Translations under genes and position numbers: made by a program
Origin: HLUCCA09 sp965277275
GTDB lineage: Bacteria; Pseudomonadota; Alphaproteobacteria; Rhodobacterales; Rhodobacteraceae
Direction of reading: 5' to 3'
NCBI GenBank assembly: GCA_965277275.1
Contig: CBDICG010000001.1
Span: 868,001 to 932,000, forward strand
DNA: 64,000 nucleotides
Notes under the pieces: model-generated
Seen by the model: only the letters and a program-made list of their open reading frames with translations
Databases searched by the model: none
Told to the model about the DNA's origin: nothing
Part shown: piece after piece, positions 24,569 to 32,557 of the stretch
How the letters are laid out: every line of letters starts with the position of its first letter
Position numbering within the stretch: the stretch's first letter is position 1

Positions 24569-24728
24569 GGGGCTCGTCTCCGGGTCAGTCTCGCTCCGGG
24601 CTAGGTGTAACGCGCCAATGCGGCAGAGTTGGGGCAAGCGATCGGAAGCGCACAAGGGCAGGCCCCGGCGCGCGGGCCGGGGATCAGGATTTCGCGTGGG
24701 GTTGGACGGCGCCGCACAGAAAGGGGCC

Positions 24729-24825
24729 GGGCCAGTGATGTTGGGCAGTGAGGCTGGGCCAGTGAGGTCGGGCCGGTGAGGTCGGGCTAAAGAGGTTGGG
24801 CTAGAGAGGTTGGGCCAGAGAGGCT
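24729..24825. repeat. 14-bp tandem repeat, seven units
   Basis: Seven successive units follow the pattern GGGCYAGNGAGGTY: six of 14 bp and one of 13 bp, starting at 24729, 24743, 24756, 24770, 24784, 24798 and 24812. The length is not a multiple of three, so it is unlikely to be coding. It ends 16 bases before the 3' end of pgeF, whose transcripts would carry the complementary strand. Confidence 0.85.
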
Positions 24826-24840
24826 GGCGTGGACCGCGCG

Positions 24841-25599
24841 TCAGAGGCGGATCGTCGCGATCAAGCGCCCGTAATCGGCCTCTTTGTGGTGGACGGACCT
24901 GCGATAGGAATAAAAACGATCCGGATCGAGGTAGGTGCAATGGCGGGTCCACTCCGCTTGCCCGATCCCGGCGGCGCGGAGCCGAGCGAGGCCGTAGGCC
25001 GGCAGATCGAACATCATGCGGTCACCCGCTCCCTGGCCGAAGAACCGGGCGTTTCCGGTATCTTCGGCCAGAAACTCGTCAAAGAACTCCGGCCCGACCT
25101 CGTAGGCGGCCTGGGAAATCGACGGGCCAATGACGGCGGCCGTGTTGGCGCGGTCTGCTCCGAGCGCCTCCATGGCATCGAGCGTGGCCTCCAGAACGCC
25201 GTCGCGCGCGCCGCGCCAGCCTGCATGGGCGGCCCCGACAACACCCGCCTCCGCATCGGCAAAAAGCACCGGCTGGCAATCGGCGGTCAGCACCGAGAGC
25301 GCGAGACCGGGTGTGGCCGTTACCAGCGCATCCGCCTTTTGCGTGTGGTAGGCGCCGGGCGCGTCGGCATGCACGACCGTTGTGGAATGGATCTGGTGCA
25401 CCCCAATCAGCGCGGACGGCGCGACCTCCATCGCTTCGGCCACGCGTGCGCGGTTGATCTCGACAACGTCGCCCTGATCGGTGGAGCCGCGACCGCAATT
25501 CAGACCGCGAAAGATCCCCGACGAGGCGCCCCCGCGCCGTGTGAAGAAGCCGTGACGCAAGGGCGCCAAACTGTCGGCAGTGAGGATTTCCAGCGTCAT
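24841..25599 (-). CDS. pgeF: Purine nucleoside phosphorylase / laccase-domain protein (YfiH/PgeF)
   Basis: The 252-aa product belongs to the multicopper polyphenol-oxidase-like YfiH family, whose members act as purine nucleoside phosphorylases or peptidoglycan-editing factors. It has HGFFTRRGGASSG at the start, the active-site GVHQIHSTTV, LSVLTADCQPVLF with the catalytic Cys, AAHAGWRGA with the His, and the C-terminal FYSYRR. The ATG at 25599 is preceded by AAGGACAG; the longer upstream frame is not needed. Last gene of the lgt-methyltransferase-pgeF set. Confidence 0.92.
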   Translation of the reverse strand: MTLEILTADSLAPLRHGFFTRRGGASSGIFRGLNCGRGSTDQGDVVEINRARVAEAMEVAPSALIGVHQIHSTTVVHADAPGAYHTQKADALVTATPGLALSVLTADCQPVLFADAEAGVVGAAHAGWRGARDGVLEATLDAMEALGADRANTAAVIGPSISQAAYEVGPEFFDEFLAEDTGNARFFGQGAGDRMMFDLPAYGLARLRAAGIGQAEWTRHCTYLDPDRFYSYRRSVHHKEADYGRLIATIRL

Positions 25600-25636
25600 C
25601 GCGGGCTGTCCTTCATGGCTCACGCGAGGAGCCGCT

Positions 25637-26785
25637 TCATTCCGTTCGGTCCGGCGCGGTGCCCTCGTGTCCGGCACCCGTTGCAGGCGCGGGCGTGGCT
25701 ATTCCCGCAGGCGGCGGGGCATCGAGGGGCGTGAGCGCCATGACCTTGAAGACCGTCCCCATCTCATCGGCTGCGGTCAAGCGCCGAAATGCAGCGACGT
25801 GGTGTTCGAGGGCGGTGCCGTCGGGCATTCCGCGGGCCAGCGCCTCGGCGCGCTGCGCAATCCCGAGGCTGCCGAGCCAGGCGCCCTGCCCTTCCGGCCC
25901 CCAGGCTTCGGCGCCCGCGCCCCGAGCTGCACGCGCGACGGCTTCGAAATCGACGTGGGCGGTGAGATCCACGGTGCCGGGGCCTTCCAGCGGGTCTGCG
26001 AAGGCATGGGCCCGGACAGCCTGCAACGTGTCCCCGCGCGACCGCCAGCCACCGTAATCGATGAAGAGCGCGAGGCCGGGGGCCTGTCGCAATCGCTCGG
26101 CCACCGCCGCGACAACCTCTGGCAGGGCCGGGCAGACCTCTACGACGTCGCCGGGCGCGGTGTCTCCAAGCCGGTGGTCGAGCGCCGCGATGGGGGCGGC
26201 GGGCGCGCGGGCGAAGGCCAGGCGATCTTCCGGATCGGCGCCCCCCGTGGGCGCACCGACGGCGCGCGTGACCATCGTTTCGCTCCAGCCGCCCGCTTCC
26301 CGTGTGAACTGGCGAATCGGCAGCGCGTCGAGAAACTCGTTGGCAACGAGGAGGAGCGGCCCGTCCGGCAGCGCTCCAACCGAATCGTGCCACGTGGCGT
26401 GCGGCACCCGGCTGGCCTGCTCCGCGCGCAGGACCGGCGAGCGCTCGACGAGATGCGGGCGGACGGCGCTGGCAAAGCCGGGCACGTTGCGGGTTGCGCG
26501 CAGGATATCGGCCATGAGCGTGCCGCGCCCCGGGCCAAGCTCGGCCAGCGTCACCCGGGGCGGCGCCCCGGCATCGAGCCAGGACTGGGCCAGTGCGAGG
26601 CCGGTCAGCTCGCCGAACATTTGCGAGATCTCGGGGGCTGTCGTGAAATCGCCCCCGGCGCCGAGGGGATCGCGCGTTGCGTAATATCCATGCTCGGGGT
26701 GCATCAGGCACTCGGCCATGTAGTCGGCCAGCGTCATCGGCCCGGTCGCCGCGATCCGGCGCAGAAGCGTCTGGATCAGGCTCAT
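25637..26785 (-). CDS. Class I SAM-dependent methyltransferase, MidA/NDUFAF7 family
   Basis: The 382-aa product starts with GPMTLADYMAECLMHPEHGYY, the signature of the MidA/NDUFAF7 family. It has DFTTAPEISQMFGE, the SAM-binding LAELGPGRGTLMADIL, and NEFLDALPIRQF. Mitochondrial NDUFAF7 dimethylates an arginine of complex I; the bacterial target is not known here. Its ATG overlaps the lgt stop by four bases. About 25 C-terminal residues rich in Pro/Ala appear added. Confidence 0.92.
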   Translation of the reverse strand: MSLIQTLLRRIAATGPMTLADYMAECLMHPEHGYYATRDPLGAGGDFTTAPEISQMFGELTGLALAQSWLDAGAPPRVTLAELGPGRGTLMADILRATRNVPGFASAVRPHLVERSPVLRAEQASRVPHATWHDSVGALPDGPLLLVANEFLDALPIRQFTREAGGWSETMVTRAVGAPTGGADPEDRLAFARAPAAPIAALDHRLGDTAPGDVVEVCPALPEVVAAVAERLRQAPGLALFIDYGGWRSRGDTLQAVRAHAFADPLEGPGTVDLTAHVDFEAVARAARGAGAEAWGPEGQGAWLGSLGIAQRAEALARGMPDGTALEHHVAAFRRLTAADEMGTVFKVMALTPLDAPPPAGIATPAPATGAGHEGTAPDRTE

Positions 26786-27654
26786 CGGGCGGCGGCGCTA
26801 TGGCGACGGGCGTAGAGAACCAGCGACACGCCAAGGATCAACATCGGCAGGCTCAGGATCTGACCCATCGTCACACCCAGCGGCCCAACCGCAAGAACGT
26901 GCCCTAAGGGATTGGATTCGGTGATGAATTGCGGATCGGCTTGCCGGAAGTTTTCGACCACGAACCGCGCGCCGCCGTATCCGGCGAAGAACAGACCCGC
27001 GATCAAGCCGGGCGTCTTCAGGGCGCCGCGGCGCAGCGCCAGCCACAAGAGGACCGTCCCCAGGACGAGCCCTTCGAGCAGCGCCTCGTAGAGTTGGGAG
27101 GGGTGGCGCGGCACCAGCAGCGGATCGGTCGGAAAGACGAAGGCCCATGGCCCGTCCCACGGGCGGCCCCAGAGCTCCGCGTTGATGAAATTCGCGCATC
27201 GCCCCAGAAAGAGGCCCGCCGGAGCGGCGATGGCCAGACAATCCGCCGCGCCGAGCTTGTCGATCCCGTGCCGGCTGCAAAAGATCCAGACGGCGAGGAT
27301 CACCCCGAGCAAGCCCCCGTGAAAGGCCATCCCCCCCTGCCAGACCATCGGAATTTCTATCGGATTCTCAAGATAGTATGCGGGTTGGTAAAAGAGGACG
27401 AAGCCCAGCCGCCCGCCGAGGATGATCCCGAGGATGACCCAGGTGAGCAGCTCTTCGACCTGCGCGGGCTGCATCGGCGCGCCGCGCGGCGTCCATAGTG
27501 GCGGGCGCTTGACGAGGGCGACGATCAGGCGCCAGCCGATGAGGATGCCGACGATGTAGGCCAGCGCGTACCACCGCAGGGCAAAGGTCATGCCGAAGAG
27601 CGAAAGGGAAAAGAGATCCGGCCCGATATCCGGGAAAGGAAGGGTCGCCGTCAT
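26782..27654 (-). CDS. lgt: Phosphatidylglycerol-prolipoprotein diacylglyceryl transferase
   Basis: Lgt attaches diacylglycerol to the lipobox cysteine of prolipoproteins in the inner membrane. The 290-aa product has seven membrane helices and the conserved HGGLLG at 112-117, the Lgt signature GRCANFINAELWGR at 151-164 and HPSQLYEALLEG. I start it at the ATG 27654 (MTATLPFPDIG), which has GGAG upstream; a longer frame extends to 27807. It is divergent from ubiK and coupled to the methyltransferase gene downstream. Confidence 0.96.
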   Translation of the reverse strand: MTATLPFPDIGPDLFSLSLFGMTFALRWYALAYIVGILIGWRLIVALVKRPPLWTPRGAPMQPAQVEELLTWVILGIILGGRLGFVLFYQPAYYLENPIEIPMVWQGGMAFHGGLLGVILAVWIFCSRHGIDKLGAADCLAIAAPAGLFLGRCANFINAELWGRPWDGPWAFVFPTDPLLVPRHPSQLYEALLEGLVLGTVLLWLALRRGALKTPGLIAGLFFAGYGGARFVVENFRQADPQFITESNPLGHVLAVGPLGVTMGQILSLPMLILGVSLVLYARRHSAAAR

Positions 27655-27836
27655 GGCTCTTTGCTCCACCTGCGGTCGACGGCCCGCACCGGAAGACCCT
27701 CCGGGTGTGTCCGTGCCTGCTGCCAGCGCGTCGTTCGGACGCGATGTGCCTTGTCTCGGCGGGACGCAGGGGAAGTCAAGCTTGAGGCGCACGCCCGCAG
27801 ACCCCATATAGGGGGTGCGTAACCAGGGAGTGCCCC

Positions 27837-28088
27837 ATGCAGAGCCGCAACAAGATCCTCGATGACGTGTCGCAGCTGATGACGAACGCGATGGGTGTCG
27901 CCCAAGGCGCGCGCGAAGAGGCCGAGAACGCGATGAAGTCGATGCTGGACCGCTGGCTCGCCGATCGCGATTTCGTGACCCGGGAAGAGTTCGACGCCGC
28001 CCGCGCCATGGCCCAGAAGGCCCGAGAAGAGAACGAAGCGCTGAAAGCCCGAATCGACGCGCTGGAAAAGAACGCTTCCGGCAGCTGA
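27837..28088 (+). CDS. ubiK: Ubiquinone biosynthesis accessory factor UbiK
   Basis: This 83-aa protein belongs to the former DUF526/YqiC family. UbiK helps assemble the soluble ubiquinone-synthesis complex with UbiJ and binds lipids. The sequence shows the N-terminal amphipathic region (KILDDVSQLMTNAMGVAQG), the RDFVTREEFDAARAMAQK segment and a C-terminal coiled coil (ENEALKARIDALEK), all typical. Alphaproteobacterial members of this length are common. It is divergent from lgt. Confidence 0.9.
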   Translation: MQSRNKILDDVSQLMTNAMGVAQGAREEAENAMKSMLDRWLADRDFVTREEFDAARAMAQKAREENEALKARIDALEKNASGS

Positions 28089-28664
28089 GTTTATCTGCGC
28101 CTGCAGGGCGGTGCCTTGCGCCTCATGAGCGCCCTAGATCACGTGATTTGGGTGGGTCATTTGTGTTTGGCGGGTGCCGGGACGGCGACTTGGCCTTGAA
28201 CTTGTGCGCCCTGTTGCGGCTTTCAGCCGGTCCGGACATGCGGCGTGGGCGCGATCCACTGGTATCCCGAGCGATCGTGCAACGCCCTCTGGCACAAGTG
28301 CTCCCCCCGAACTCGGAATAGCCAACGATGTGTCCGTGTGGCGCCAGCGCGCGCCCGGGGCTGTTGAACAGCAGGCCACGGCGATGCGTGTTGTGGCGGG
28401 CAAGATCGGATTGCGCATCGTTCTTTGTGCCGACGCCTCCCCTGCCCCCTCATCTTGCGAAGAACACCAAGGCTTGTGGCGAGCGGACGCGTTGTCACAA
28501 AAAAAACGTCTTTACAGCCCGACGCGCAACCCCCACCATATGTGGTAAGGACGGTTGGGTGATCCGCCGTACCTTGAGCAGGCACCAAGTCCTTGGTGCG
28601 AGGGGACGCAATCGGCCGACAGTGCCGGACTCCCGCGCCCGGGGCCAACCAGAAGAGGCCGGGC
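28089..28664. promoter_or_regulatory. Gene-poor stretch with two related palindromes before the ybjN-like gene
   Basis: The 576-bp gap has no convincing gene. An 18-bp perfect palindrome, GCACCAAG-TC-CTTGGTGC, lies at 28582-28599, 65 bases before the next start. A weaker relative, CACCAAG-G-CTTGTGG, lies at 28465-28479. Between them is an A8 tract at about 28499 and the AT-rich CACCATATGTGG. The pair may be operators around a promoter; the two-base spacer suits a DNA-binding dimer rather than an RNA hairpin. Confidence 0.4.
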
Positions 28665-29165
28665 ATGTCGCTTTCAGAAGAATTTCTGACAGAAGACCTT
28701 CACCCCATAGATATCGTAGAGGAGCTGGCCGAGCACCACGCCTGGGAATTCGACCGGATTGGCGACGACCAGATCGCCATGTGTGTCGAAGGCCAGTGGC
28801 GCACCTATTCCATCACGCTTGCATGGTCGTCCTTCGACGAAACACTGCGCCTGATCTGCACCTTCGACATGGAGCCGCCGGAGGACAGGCTGCCCGCGCT
28901 CTACGAGGCCCTCAACGCCACCAACGACAATTGCTGGGCCGGCGCCTTTGCCTACTGGGCCGATCAGCGGCTGATGACGTATCGCTACGGGCTCGTTCTG
29001 GCGGGCGGAACGATGCCGGGCCCCGATCAGATTGACCGCCTCATCGGCACCGCCGTGGCCGCAGCCGAGCGCTACTACCCCGCCTTCCAACTTGTGGTGT
29101 GGGGCGAGCGGAGCACCGAAGACGCGCTCCAGATCGCAATCGCCGAAGCCTACGGCAGGGCTTGA
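28665..29165 (+). CDS. YbjN domain protein
   Basis: The 166-aa product begins MSLSEEFLTEDLHPIDIVEE and has the alpha/beta YbjN layout, with CVEGQWRTYSITLAWS, LICTFDMEPPEDRLPALYEALNATN spanning the middle, and FQLVVWGERS near the end. YbjN proteins resemble type III secretion chaperones in fold, and E. coli YbjN affects stress and motility; the Rhodobacterales form has no defined role. Acidic, no signal peptide. A palindrome pair lies in its long upstream spacer. Confidence 0.82.
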   Translation: MSLSEEFLTEDLHPIDIVEELAEHHAWEFDRIGDDQIAMCVEGQWRTYSITLAWSSFDETLRLICTFDMEPPEDRLPALYEALNATNDNCWAGAFAYWADQRLMTYRYGLVLAGGTMPGPDQIDRLIGTAVAAAERYYPAFQLVVWGERSTEDALQIAIAEAYGRA

Positions 29166-29216
29166 GGTAAGCCACCCGAAACCAGCGCCGCCCGGCGAGC
29201 GGGCGGCGCGCATCCC

Positions 29217-30404
29217 CTACGCCGCAACCGTTTCCGCGATACGGGTGGCAGCACGGTCCAGCCGGGCCAGGGCCTCGGCAATCTCCGCATCGTCAATCGT
29301 GAGCGCTGGCAACAGGCGCACGACGTTGTCCGCCGCCGGAACCGTGAGAACCTCGGCCGCATAGCCCGCCTGAACGACGTCGGGCACAGGAACCTTGCAC
29401 TTCAGCCCCAGCAAGAATCCGGAGCCGCGTACGGCCTCGAACACCGTGGGATGCGCAGCGACCAGCCCCTCGAGCCCTTGCCGCAGCACGCCGGATTTTC
29501 GGCGAACTTCGGCGAGGAACTCAGGCTCGGACACGATCTCCAAGACCTTCAGCCCGATGGCGCAGCCAAGCGGATTGCCGCCGTAGGTCGAGCCGTGGCT
29601 GCCTGCACTCATGCCGCTTGCGGCGTCTTCCGTCGCGAGCAAGGCGCCGAGCGGGAAGCCGCCGCCGATGCCCTTGGCCACCATCATGATATCAGGCGTC
29701 ACCCCGGCCCATTCGTGGGCAAAGAGACGGCCCGTCCGCCCCATGCCGCACTGTACCTCGTCCAGGATCAGCAGGACACCGGCCGAATCGCACGCGTCCC
29801 GCAGGCCCTTGAGGCAGACGTCGGGCACCGGGCGGATGCCGCCTTCGCCCTGCACCGGCTCGAGAATGACAGCCCCCAGCTCGGGATCGGCAAGAGCGGC
29901 CGTCAGGGCATCGTGGTCACCGAAAGGCAGATGCACGAACCCGGGCAGCAACGGTCCGAAGCCATCCGTCATCTTGGCGGAGCCCGCCGCGGCGATCGCG
30001 GCCGAGGACCGTCCGTGGAAACTGCCCTCGAACGCGGCGATCTTCATGCGCTCGGGCGCGCCCTTCGCCGTGTGGTACTTGCGCGCCATTTTCACGGCGA
30101 GTTCCATCGCCTCCGTACCGGAATTGGTGAAGAACACCGTGTCGGCGAAGGTCTCTTCCACGAGGCGCGCGCCGAGCGCCTCCTGCTCGGGCACCGTGTA
30201 GAGATTGGACACGTGCCAGAGCCGCTCGGCCTGCCGGGACAGAACCTCCACCAGCGCGGGATGGGCATGGCCGAGCGCCGTCACCGCGATCCCGGCCGCG
30301 AGGTCGAGAAATCGGCGTCCGTCCTGCTCCACCAGCCAGGACCCTTCGCCCCGCTCGAAGGCGAGGGGCGCGCGGTTGTAGGTCGGCAGGAGGGGGGCAA
30401 TCAT
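29217..30404 (-). CDS. argD: Acetylornithine aminotransferase
   Basis: ArgD is a PLP enzyme that transaminates N-acetylglutamate semialdehyde in arginine synthesis and may also act on succinyl-diaminopimelate. The 395-aa product has FFTNSGTEAMELAVKMARKYH, FHGRSSAAIAAAGS, ILDEVQCGMGRTG and the PLP lysine in VAKGIGGGFPLGALLA. The ATG at 30404 follows AGGAG at good spacing, so the 20 upstream codons are dropped. argF, its usual neighbour, is absent. The 199-base spacer upstream of it contains nothing I can name. Confidence 0.93.
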   Translation of the reverse strand: MIAPLLPTYNRAPLAFERGEGSWLVEQDGRRFLDLAAGIAVTALGHAHPALVEVLSRQAERLWHVSNLYTVPEQEALGARLVEETFADTVFFTNSGTEAMELAVKMARKYHTAKGAPERMKIAAFEGSFHGRSSAAIAAAGSAKMTDGFGPLLPGFVHLPFGDHDALTAALADPELGAVILEPVQGEGGIRPVPDVCLKGLRDACDSAGVLLILDEVQCGMGRTGRLFAHEWAGVTPDIMMVAKGIGGGFPLGALLATEDAASGMSAGSHGSTYGGNPLGCAIGLKVLEIVSEPEFLAEVRRKSGVLRQGLEGLVAAHPTVFEAVRGSGFLLGLKCKVPVPDVVQAGYAAEVLTVPAADNVVRLLPALTIDDAEIAEALARLDRAATRIAETVAA

Positions 30405-30603
30405 GGGGATCTCCTCAGGTTGGAGGGCGCCGCGGGCGCAAGAAAGTCGGGAGTGATTTGGCACAGGAACGGATCTCGCCGGAGCGAGAAGGAAGGGGCG
30501 CTATGCGCAGCGTCGGAGGGTCCGGTGTGCCATGGGGGCGGTCTACGCGAGCATGCGCGGACCGTAAAGCCCTGTTGCGCCCTTCGCCGCTGAGCGAGCG
30601 GCG

Positions 30604-31449
30604 TCAGGCCTTGGTTCGGTAGCCGATCCGGAGCCAGTACCATGCCAGGCCCAACACGAGCGCGGTCGACAGGGTGCACACCGCGAGCCCGATCCAGGGC
30701 GAGCTGTCAGACGTGCCGATCACCCCGTAGCGCATCCCGTCGATCAGGTAGAAGACAGGGTTCCAGTGCAGCACAAGGGACATCCAACCGGGTACGGCAT
30801 CGATCGAGTAGAACGTCCCTGACAGGAAAGAGAGCGGCGTCACGATGAAGTTCGTGATCGTCGCGGTCTGATCGAACTTCGTCGCGTAGATCCCTGTCAG
30901 CATGCCCAGACCGCCCATGAACGCGCCTCCGAGTGCAAGAAAGACCAGAACCCAGAGTGGATGGGCCATGCCGGTGCCAAGCCCCAGAACCATGGCCGCG
31001 CAGAGCGGCAGGCCCACGAAGATCCCGCGCGTCACCCCGCCGGCGATATAGCCGGCCACAAGCTCGCCCGCATTGAGCGGCGGCATCAGGGTGTCGACGA
31101 TGTTTCCCTGTACCTTCGCCACCACGATCGAGGACGAGGTGTTGGCAAAGCTCTGCTGGATCACCGTCATCATCACGAGGCCCGGCGCGAGGAAATGCAG
31201 AAACGACACCCCCATGACGTCTGGCCGGGTTGGGCCGAACGCAAGGCTGAAGATCGCCAGAAACAGCCCCGCCGTCACAGCGGGCGCCAACAGGGTCTGC
31301 CGCCAGACACTGAGGAAACGCCGGCACTCGCGCTGCGCCAGCGTGGCCGTTCCCAGCCAGTTGACGCGGCCGAAACGGCGCTGCCCCATCAGGGGCGGGG
31401 CGCCCGGGCGATCTGTCGGCGCGGACGAAACGGAACTGGCGTCTGGCAT
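30604..31449 (-). CDS. ABC-2 type transporter permease (YadH/NodJ-like)
   Basis: The 281-aa product has six membrane helices and the ABC-2 signature region, with SFLHFLAPGLVMMTVIQQSF, VQGNIVDTLMPPLNAGELV, and LTGIYATKFDQTATITNFIV leading to PLSFLSGTFYSIDAVPGW. Such permeases export polysaccharide, drugs or lipid-linked compounds with an ATPase partner. No ATPase gene is adjacent in this window, so it is an orphan permease here. The ATG at 31449 has AAGGAGG four bases upstream, which cuts off a long antisense extension over gcrA. Confidence 0.9.
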   Translation of the reverse strand: MPDASSVSSAPTDRPGAPPLMGQRRFGRVNWLGTATLAQRECRRFLSVWRQTLLAPAVTAGLFLAIFSLAFGPTRPDVMGVSFLHFLAPGLVMMTVIQQSFANTSSSIVVAKVQGNIVDTLMPPLNAGELVAGYIAGGVTRGIFVGLPLCAAMVLGLGTGMAHPLWVLVFLALGGAFMGGLGMLTGIYATKFDQTATITNFIVTPLSFLSGTFYSIDAVPGWMSLVLHWNPVFYLIDGMRYGVIGTSDSSPWIGLAVCTLSTALVLGLAWYWLRIGYRTKA

Positions 31450-31654
31450 GGAGCCTCCTTCTCGCGGTGTGACTTCAGCACCGCGGCAGCGATCCCCGAC
31501 TGTCGGACGGTTGTCCTTCCCGGGCCTCGACCCTAGTATAAGGTGCTGCGGCGCGTGGCCAACCGCGTGCGCGCAGATTGCATTCCCCGCCGCGCTGCCC
31601 TTGGGCCGCCGCCCTGCCCCACCGCGCCGCGCGGCGCTGAAGAGAGACTTTACC

Positions 31655-32242
31655 ATGTCCTGGACTGACGAACGCGTCGAGCAACTCAAGAAGATGTGGG
31701 GCGAAGGCCAGAGCGCCAGCCAGATCGCCAAGGAGCTTGGCGGTGTCACGCGGAACGCTGTGATCGGAAAGGTGCACCGTCTCGGCCTTTCGAACCGCAA
31801 CGGCGGCGGAACGTCCGAAAGCACGGCGGCCCCTGCAAAGGCAGAGCCCGTCGCCGAAGCGCCGAAGCCCTCGCGCCCGATGCCCGTGCCCGATGCGCCA
31901 AAGCCGGTCGAAGCCGCGCCGGGGCCCGCGACGCAATCTGCCGCGCCGCCGCCGTCGCCACGCCGGCAGATCATCCCCGCAGGCCAGCCCCTGCCGCCGC
32001 AACCCTCGGCCAACGAGATCAGCCCCGAGGCGCTGGCCTCCGTGCGCGAAGTCGAGAAGACAGCGCTGAAGCTCAGCCTCATGGAACTGACAGAGCGGAC
32101 GTGCAAATGGCCGATCGGGGACCCCGCAACACCGGACTTCTGGTTCTGCGGGCTGCCGGTGCAACAGGGCAAACCCTATTGCGAGGCCCATGTCGGCGTC
32201 GCGTTCCAGCCGATGTCAGCACGGCGCGACCGCCGGCGGTAG
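31655..32242 (+). CDS. gcrA: GcrA cell-cycle regulator
   Basis: GcrA works with sigma-70 and the CcrM methylation state to drive cell-cycle genes in alphaproteobacteria. The 195-aa product opens with MSWTDERVEQLKKMWGEGQS, the helix-turn-helix signature, then TRNAVIGKVHRLGLSNR. A Pro/Ala-rich linker of about 70 residues follows, then the C-terminal CKWPIGDP...FWFCG...YCEAH, a cysteine/histidine-bearing domain that binds sigma. It is divergent from the ABC-2 permease and has a hairpin just after the stop. Confidence 0.95.
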   Translation: MSWTDERVEQLKKMWGEGQSASQIAKELGGVTRNAVIGKVHRLGLSNRNGGGTSESTAAPAKAEPVAEAPKPSRPMPVPDAPKPVEAAPGPATQSAAPPPSPRRQIIPAGQPLPPQPSANEISPEALASVREVEKTALKLSLMELTERTCKWPIGDPATPDFWFCGLPVQQGKPYCEAHVGVAFQPMSARRDRRR

Positions 32243-32243
32243 G

Positions 32244-32266
32244 CAGAGGCGGAGGCGGAGGCGGAG
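32244..32266. repeat. Short GGAGGC hexanucleotide run after gcrA
   Basis: AGAGGC followed by three GGAGGC units lies directly after the gcrA stop and just before its terminator hairpin. It is a simple sequence repeat, prone to length change. No coding role. The rest of the 315-bp gap to rimO has no feature I can support. Confidence 0.6.
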
Positions 32267-32293
32267 GCGCCCGCTGCGCAGTGGGCGCTCTTT
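32267..32293 (+). terminator. Probable gcrA terminator
   Basis: GCGCCC at 32267-32272 pairs with GGGCGC at 32283-32288, with an inner CTGC/GCAG pairing, followed by TCTTT. A strong stem and a short U-rich tail fit intrinsic termination of gcrA. Confidence 0.6.
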
Positions 32294-32557
32294 GCGCAAT
32301 CGATCCCTTGCTTTCTGGCCGCTCTGCCCGCACTCCGGGCCGCTTTTGACGGAACAGCGCGGTGCCCGTGGGCACACGCCCCGCCATCGCAGGGGCCCAT
32401 CCTGCCCCGCTGGGACCGGCCCATGGCCCCATGGCACGCCTCGGTGACCACCCGCTGGGTGATGCCCTTGCTCCACCGGACCCGCCACCCGCGATGGCCG
32501 CGATTGTCCCGTCCGTAGCACTGGCGCCCTCCGCGGACGGCGCGTATATCCCCTGCC

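Noticed and set aside
24729..24825. CRISPR-like array
   Set aside because: Units are contiguous 14-mers without spacers, and no cas gene is present; the 87-bp repeat at 773 was rejected for the same reason.
30405..30603. Regulatory RNA before argD
   Set aside because: GC-rich spacer with no recognised leader structure or conserved motif.
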